10,331 nucleotides of DNA. It comes from an uncultured Gammaproteobacteria bacterium. GTDB lineage: Bacteria > Pseudomonadota > Gammaproteobacteria > Nitrosococcales > Methylophagaceae. The stretch lies in the NCBI GenBank assembly GCA_913058195.1, contig CAJXPP010000055.1, forward strand, positions 1-10,331, given 5' to 3'. Position numbers and translations under genes: made by a program. The notes under the pieces were generated by a model. The model saw nothing but the letters and a program-made list of their open reading frames with translations. It ran no database searches and was not told the origin of the DNA. Below are positions 5,926 to 10,331 of the stretch, one piece after another; the first letter of the stretch is position 1; every line of letters begins with the position of its first letter.

Positions 5926-7566
5926 GTGACGAATGAGTTAGATTTAGGTGATGTGTGTAATGTTACGCTTTTTGAAAAAAGCGGGCAGAAATCACAATTA
6001 GCACTCGTCTTATCAAAAGCTGATGACGATGGTGAAATCGACTTCGTGTTTCTTTCTCCTCAATCGAAAAATTCATTAGATGAAGTAGCGTTAGCGCCCA
6101 ATGACTTTGTCGAAAGTAGTATTGAAACCAAGCTTAATTTAAATTTAGCTAAGCAATATAAATTACACTTAGATACGGTTAGCGAGCAAGTTACTAAATT
6201 AACTGTTGCAGCATTAGAACGTGTATTAAGACAAAAGGTAATTCGATCCGTTGCACTTTATAGTGACGAAAAGTTTAAACCTAAAGGTTTTACTCAAGGG
6301 CAGAGTAGCATTGCAGTATCAGGCAAAGTGGTTGAAGGAAGAGAGTTAGAGTATTTAGTTCAAGCATCTTTAGATGGCTGGTTAACTACTGGCCGATTTA
6401 ATACGCAATTTGAGCAGCAACTTGCCGACTATTTAAACGTAAAGCATGTGCTGACAACTAACTCTGGTTCATCCGCTAACCTACTCGCTTTGACAGCGCT
6501 GACATCACCAAAGCTTGGCGATCGAGCATTACAAAAAGGTGATGAAGTCATTACTGTTGCTGCTGGGTTTCCTACTACGGTAAATCCAATACTGCAGAAT
6601 GATTTAGTCCCTGTTTTTGTTGATATTTCACTGCCGTCTTATAATGTTGATGTTAGTCAACTTGAAGCGGCACTTTCTTCAAAAACCAAAGCCATTATGA
6701 TGGCGCACACCTTAGGTAATACGTTCAATTTAGATAAAGTGATTAGTTTTGCTAGAAAACACAATCTTTGGATTATTGAAGATTGCTGTGATGCTCTGGG
6801 TACAACCTATACACCAACTATTGAATTAATAGACACACGAGGTAAAGTCATTCCTGCCAATGAGTCGCGACATGTTGGTACGTTTGGTGATATTGCAACA
6901 TTGAGTTTTTATCCCGCACACCATATTACGATGGGAGAAGGTGGGGCACTCTATACCAATAACGGCCAATTAAAGTTATTGATTGAGTCTTTTCGTGATT
7001 GGGGCCGTGACTGTTTCTGCCAACCGGGTCATGATAATACCTGCAAAAAACGCTTTGGCTATCAATTAGGTGAGTTACCGTGCGGCTATGACCATAAATA
7101 CACTTATTCACATATTGGCTATAACTTAAAGATTACTGATATGCAGGCTGCTGTAGCTGTTGCTCAAATGGAGCGATTGCCAGCGTTTATTAAAACAAGA
7201 CGTGCAAATTTCAAACGCTTGCATACTGGTTTGTCCCCTTTAACAGAATATTTAATATTACCAGAAGCAGAGGCAAACTCATCTCCATCTTGGTTTGGCT
7301 TTGCTATTACTTTAAAACAAGATAAACGAAATGAACTCATTCAGTTTCTAGAATCAAGAAAAATCGCTAGTCGATTATTGTTTGGTGGTAACTTGACCAA
7401 ACAACCTTATTTCTTAGAGCAAAATTACCGTGTAGTAGGTAATTTAGGTAATACTGACAAAGTAATGAATCGTACGCTTTGGTTAGGCGTTTTTCCGGGG
7501 CTTAGTGAAGAGATGATTGACTATATGATACAGTCTGTAACAGAATTTTTTGGCAAAACACAATGA
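5926..7566 (+). CDS. rfbH: RfbH (DdhC/E1), CDP-4-keto-6-deoxyglucose 3-dehydrase with an extra N-terminal PemK/MazF-like domain
   Basis: RfbH is a PMP-dependent, [2Fe-2S] aminotransferase-fold enzyme that removes the C-3 hydroxyl of CDP-4-keto-6-deoxyglucose, working with a reductase (E3). Residues about 108-546 align with the usual 437-residue family, for example SLDGWLTTGRFN (148-159) and TNSGSSANLLALTALTSPKL (178-197). FYPAHHITMGEGG (328-340) carries the His that replaces the PLP-binding Lys of related aminotransferases. The cluster ligands are Cys288, Cys363, Cys365 and Cys373. The last three keep the C-X1-C-X7-C spacing, but Cys288 to Cys363 is 17 residues longer than the usual X57 because of an insertion at about 297-313. 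Residues about 5-105 are additional and resemble PemK/MazF: LGDVCNVTLFEKSG, ALVLS and a C-terminal helix. No internal Met offers a later start before the core. The start is GTG 5926, with AGAAAGG 8 bases upstream. The stop overlaps the next gene (ATGA). Confidence 0.92.
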   Translation: MTNELDLGDVCNVTLFEKSGQKSQLALVLSKADDDGEIDFVFLSPQSKNSLDEVALAPNDFVESSIETKLNLNLAKQYKLHLDTVSEQVTKLTVAALERVLRQKVIRSVALYSDEKFKPKGFTQGQSSIAVSGKVVEGRELEYLVQASLDGWLTTGRFNTQFEQQLADYLNVKHVLTTNSGSSANLLALTALTSPKLGDRALQKGDEVITVAAGFPTTVNPILQNDLVPVFVDISLPSYNVDVSQLEAALSSKTKAIMMAHTLGNTFNLDKVISFARKHNLWIIEDCCDALGTTYTPTIELIDTRGKVIPANESRHVGTFGDIATLSFYPAHHITMGEGGALYTNNGQLKLLIESFRDWGRDCFCQPGHDNTCKKRFGYQLGELPCGYDHKYTYSHIGYNLKITDMQAAVAVAQMERLPAFIKTRRANFKRLHTGLSPLTEYLILPEAEANSSPSWFGFAITLKQDKRNELIQFLESRKIASRLLFGGNLTKQPYFLEQNYRVVGNLGNTDKVMNRTLWLGVFPGLSEEMIDYMIQSVTEFFGKTQ

Positions 7567-9080
7567 CAATAAATAGCGATTTATATAACAACTTATTTGT
7601 ACTTGAATTAGCAAATAACCATCAAGGCTCTATAAAGCATGGCATTGAAGTTATAAAAAAAATGAAAGCAGTATGTGATGACTTTCCCTTCCAGTTTGCC
7701 TTTAAGTTGCAATATCGGAATTTAAAGACCTTTATCCATCCTGATTATAAAGACCGACAAGATATTAAGTACGTTAAACGGTTCCGTGATACTGAGTTGA
7801 ACGAGCAACAATTATTGTCACTTAAACAAGCGGTTGATGATGCAGGCTTTATTTCGATGTGCACGCCTTTTGATGAAGAATCAGTGACATGGATTGAAGA
7901 ACATGGCTTTCAAATATTAAAAATCGCCTCATGTTCATTAACTGATTGGCCCCTATTAGAGCGTATTGCTCAATCATCATTACCATTAGTTGCTTCAACA
8001 GCGGGCGCTACATTGGATGAAATAGAAAAGGTGGTGCAGTTCTTTCAACACCGAGGTAAATCGCTTGCCGTTATGCATTGTGTGGGTGAATACCCTACAC
8101 CAAGAGAACGTTTACAATTAGGCCAAATTGCCTTATTGAAAAAAACATTTCCTGAGATCGCTATTGGTTATTCAACTCACGAAGAGCCTAATGAAACTGA
8201 AGCTGTGAAAATGGCCATTGCACTAGGAGCTCAGTTATTTGAAAAACATGTGGGTGTGGGCGAGTTAAATGGTTATTCAGCAAACCCTGAACAAGTACGT
8301 GCTTGGCTAACTTCTGCACAACAGGGCTTTGAGTTATTAGGGCTTACTCAGCAACGAGTTGAAGTGACAGAGAAAGAAATCGCAACACTGAACTCATTAC
8401 GTCGCGGTGTATTTGCAAAGCGTGACTTAGTGGCGGGAGAAATATTGCAACCGGATGATTATTTCTTGGCTATTCCCAGTCAAGAAGAGCAGTTATTAGC
8501 CAATGACTTATCAAAATACAGTCAATATATAGTTAAAGAAAATATTGCAGTAAACGAGTCGGTATTATTTTCTGCACTAGATAGTTCCGATATTCGTCCC
8601 GCAGTACAAGCTATTCTTGGACAAGTAAGTACCTTATTAAAAGAAGCGAAAGTGGTTATTGCCGATGGTGCACAATGCCAAATCTCACATCACGATGGTA
8701 TTGATAATTTTGCCCAAACAGGTGCAACACTTATTGACATAATTAACCGAGAATACTGCAAAAAAATCATTATTATGCTGCCGGGGCAAAGCCATCCGAT
8801 GCATTTTCATGCTAAAAAAGAAGAAACCTTTAATATTCTAAGTGGCGAACTAGAGTTAAGCCTTAAAGGCGAAGTTAAAAAACTGTCTGCAGGAGAAATG
8901 GTGACGGTTGATCGAGGTGATAAGCATAGCTTTAGCAGTCAAACAGGTGTGGTGTTTGAGGAGATTTCAACCACTGATCATCAAGGTGACTCCTATTATG
9001 ATGACGACCGAATTAATAACAGTCATAATAGAAAAACACCATTATTATTCCGTTCAGAGTGGCTGGAAGTAGAATGGTAA
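7563..9080 (+). CDS. NeuB-family (sialic acid synthase-like) protein with SAF and C-terminal cupin domains
   Basis: NeuB enzymes condense phosphoenolpyruvate with a hexose or hexosamine derivative to form a nonulosonic acid. The TIM-barrel part (about 10-260) keeps family motifs: LELANNHQGS (14-23), FKLQYR (47-52), TPFD (101-104), LKIASCSL (119-126), STAGA (145-149), MHCVGEYPTP (171-180), IGYSTHE (201-207) and FEKHVGV (226-232). A SAF/antifreeze-like domain follows at about 278-340 (SLRRGVFAKRDLVAGE). The last 120 residues form a cupin resembling D-lyxose isomerase. Its motif 1 fits exactly, as Gly408-X5-His414-X-His416-X4-Glu421-X6-Gly428, with His455 in motif 2, so metal binding is likely. 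At 505 residues it is far longer than plain NeuB (about 345). The substrate is unknown, and the barrel differs enough from sialic acid synthase that I do not assign the neuB symbol. It starts inside the rfbH stop (ATGA) and its stop overlaps the next start by one base. Confidence 0.85.
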   Translation: MTINSDLYNNLFVLELANNHQGSIKHGIEVIKKMKAVCDDFPFQFAFKLQYRNLKTFIHPDYKDRQDIKYVKRFRDTELNEQQLLSLKQAVDDAGFISMCTPFDEESVTWIEEHGFQILKIASCSLTDWPLLERIAQSSLPLVASTAGATLDEIEKVVQFFQHRGKSLAVMHCVGEYPTPRERLQLGQIALLKKTFPEIAIGYSTHEEPNETEAVKMAIALGAQLFEKHVGVGELNGYSANPEQVRAWLTSAQQGFELLGLTQQRVEVTEKEIATLNSLRRGVFAKRDLVAGEILQPDDYFLAIPSQEEQLLANDLSKYSQYIVKENIAVNESVLFSALDSSDIRPAVQAILGQVSTLLKEAKVVIADGAQCQISHHDGIDNFAQTGATLIDIINREYCKKIIIMLPGQSHPMHFHAKKEETFNILSGELELSLKGEVKKLSAGEMVTVDRGDKHSFSSQTGVVFEEISTTDHQGDSYYDDDRINNSHNRKTPLLFRSEWLEVEW

Positions 9081-10281
9081 TGAAACAACGTGTAGCTGAT
9101 TATATCTTCTCAACCATTGCTGACTTAGGCGTTAAAGATGTGTTCTTATTGCCTGGCGGAGGGGCGATGCATTTGGTTGATGCTTTAGGCCAAAATAAAG
9201 ATTTACGCTTTATTCCAACCCATCATGAGCAAGCTGCCGCAATAGCAGCTGAAGCCTATGCGAGAGTGAATGAAAAAATAGGTGTGGCCTTAGTCACAAC
9301 GGGTCCAGGCGCTTTGAATACTTTAACCGCAGTGGCAGGTGCTTGGATTGAATCTGTGCCATTACTGATTATTTCAGGTCAAGTAAAACGTGCCGATATG
9401 AAAGCTGATTCAGGCGTTAGGCAAATGGGGCCACAAGAAGTTGATATTGTGTCAATGGTCAAGCCCGTGACTAAATATGCCGTGACGATTGAACAGTCCG
9501 AAGATATTCGCTTTCATTTAGAAAAAGCAATTACATTGGCAACCTCAGGGCGACAAGGGCCTGTTTGGTTAGATGTGCCGCTAGATATACAAGCAGCAAT
9601 GATAGATGCCGAACCGTTACAATTTGATGTGAATGAATTAAAATCGATGGGCGTGGAGCAAACTCAACTGGATGAGATCGCACATTTGATTGCTGATGCT
9701 AAAAGGCCTTTGATTCTCGCAGGGCATGGGGTTAGGCTCTCAGGGGCGGCGAAATCATTTGTAAGCTTAGTTGAAACATTACAAGTTCCAGTAGTGACGA
9801 CATGGAACTCGATGGATCTACTTCCGTTTGAGCATCCTCTATATGTAGGTAAACCCGGTTCCGTAGCACTTCGAGCCGCCAACTTTGCAGTACAAAACTG
9901 TGATTTATTGATCAGCATAGGCGCTCGTTTAGATAATGTAATCACAGCACATAATCCTCAAGGCTTTGCTCAACATGCTAAGAAGATTGTAGTTGATATA
10001 GATGAAAACGAAATGCGTAAACATCAAATGACTATTGATGTACCTGTAATTGCCGACGCGAATGAATTTGTCCAAAGTTTATTGAGTAATATCAAAGACA
10101 ATCAAGCTGAAACGGGTGAATGGCGTCAACAGTGCCAAATATGGAAAAATAAATATACAATCTGTGATGGTCAAGAATTTCCTGAATCTGGTGAGATTAG
10201 TCATTATCATTTTATTGATAAATTATCGGATAAGGTCAAAGAAGGCGAACTGATTATCACTGGCAGCTCAGGGATGTCTGT
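9080..10281 (+). CDS. Thiamine-diphosphate enzyme, acetolactate synthase-like (3' truncated)
   Basis: This is the N-terminal two thirds of a ThDP-dependent enzyme of the acetolactate synthase/YerE type, which decarboxylates pyruvate and transfers the two-carbon unit. From ATG 9080, 400 genuine residues are present. The PYR domain contains FLLPGGGAMHL (22-32), the cofactor-activating Glu50 in THHEQAAAIAAEAYAR and LVTTGPGALNTLTAVAGAW (71-89). The central domain follows with PLILAGHGVR (210-219), ISIGARLDN (279-287) and VVDIDENE (304-311). The PP domain, which should hold the ThDP-Mg motif GDG-N, begins near ITGSSG and is cut off. I chose ATG 9080 over GTG 9059 and ATG 9074 because of its TAATG overlap and GGAAG 10 bases upstream. 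The reading frame continues into adapter to give a false tail, CLLYTSPSPRD. In a CDP-dideoxysugar operon a YerE-like role is the best guess; true acetolactate synthase is less likely here. Confidence 0.85.
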
Positions 10282-10331
10282 CTGTCTCTTATACACATCT
10301 CCGAGCCCACGAGACTAGGCATGATCTCGTA
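10282..10331. other. Illumina Nextera adapter (artefact, not genomic)
   Basis: Bases 10282-10300 are the Tn5 mosaic end in reverse complement. Bases 10301-10315 are the Nextera primer part. Bases 10316-10323 are TAGGCATG, the reverse complement of the index at the left end, and 10324-10331 belong to P7. Bases 10282-10328 are an exact reverse complement of 1-47. Both ends carrying the same i7-side adapter suggests the contig equals one tagmented, amplified molecule about 10.2 kb long. Confidence 0.97.

Noticed and set aside
5926..6240. An active PemK/MazF toxin of a toxin-antitoxin pair
   Set aside because: The domain is in frame with RfbH without a stop, the catalytic Arg-Pro is replaced by Gln-Leu, and there is no antitoxin-like gene upstream.
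9059..9079. Upstream GTG start at 9059 for the ThDP enzyme
   Set aside because: It would overlap the previous gene by 22 bases and adds MAGSRMV, which does not fit the usual short N-terminus. ATG 9080 has the TAATG overlap and a suitably spaced GGAAG.
1..10331. 47-base perfect terminal inverted repeats suggesting a composite transposon or whole mobile element
   Set aside because: They are Nextera adapter with a library index, and the Tn5 mosaic end belongs to the tagmentation reagent. There is no transposase gene in the window.

Overview
This is a fragment of a low-GC, motile gammaproteobacterium, probably marine and of the Shewanella/Colwellia/Psychromonas/Methylophaga kind. The genus cannot be fixed from the sequence. 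The lineage call rests on a two-domain FlgJ (rod cap plus muramidase), the order flgJ-flgK-flgL, and gammaproteobacterial-type FlgK/FlgL ends. All genes lie on the + strand and coding density is very high; the longest gap without an annotated gene is about 60 bases. Genuine sequence runs only from 48 to 10281. Bases 1-47 and 10282-10331 are Illumina Nextera adapter and index sequence, which also forms a false 47-base terminal inverted repeat.

Layout. (1) 48-3987 is the distal end of a flagellar operon: probably the last codons of flgI, then flgJ, a candidate sigma-28 promoter, flgK and flgL. (2) 3988-4032 is a short junction with a weak inverted repeat. (3) 4033-10281 is a nucleotide-sugar operon: rfbF (glucose-1-phosphate cytidylyltransferase), rfbG (CDP-glucose 4,6-dehydratase), rfbH (CDP-4-keto-6-deoxyglucose 3-dehydrase), a NeuB-type sialic-acid-synthase-like protein with SAF and cupin domains, and a thiamine-diphosphate enzyme of the acetolactate synthase fold cut off by the contig end. 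Adjacent genes overlap by 4 (GTGA), 4 (ATGA) and 1 (TAATG) bases, so they are probably translated together.

How they may work together. RfbF, RfbG and RfbH convert glucose-1-phosphate to the CDP-3,6-dideoxy-4-keto-glucose stage. In Yersinia, a ThDP enzyme (YerE) adds a two-carbon unit from pyruvate to that ketone to make the branched sugar yersiniose. The last gene could do the same here. The NeuB-cupin protein between them is unexpected and suggests a second PEP-derived ulosonic acid or a more complex higher sugar. The position directly after flgL is where several gammaproteobacteria carry flagellin glycosylation genes, so flagellin modification is a reasonable target; O-antigen is the alternative.

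The most unusual item is RfbH. About 100 residues at its N-terminus are absent from ordinary RfbH and resemble a PemK/MazF-like domain that has lost the catalytic Arg-Pro. The core also carries a 17-residue insertion.
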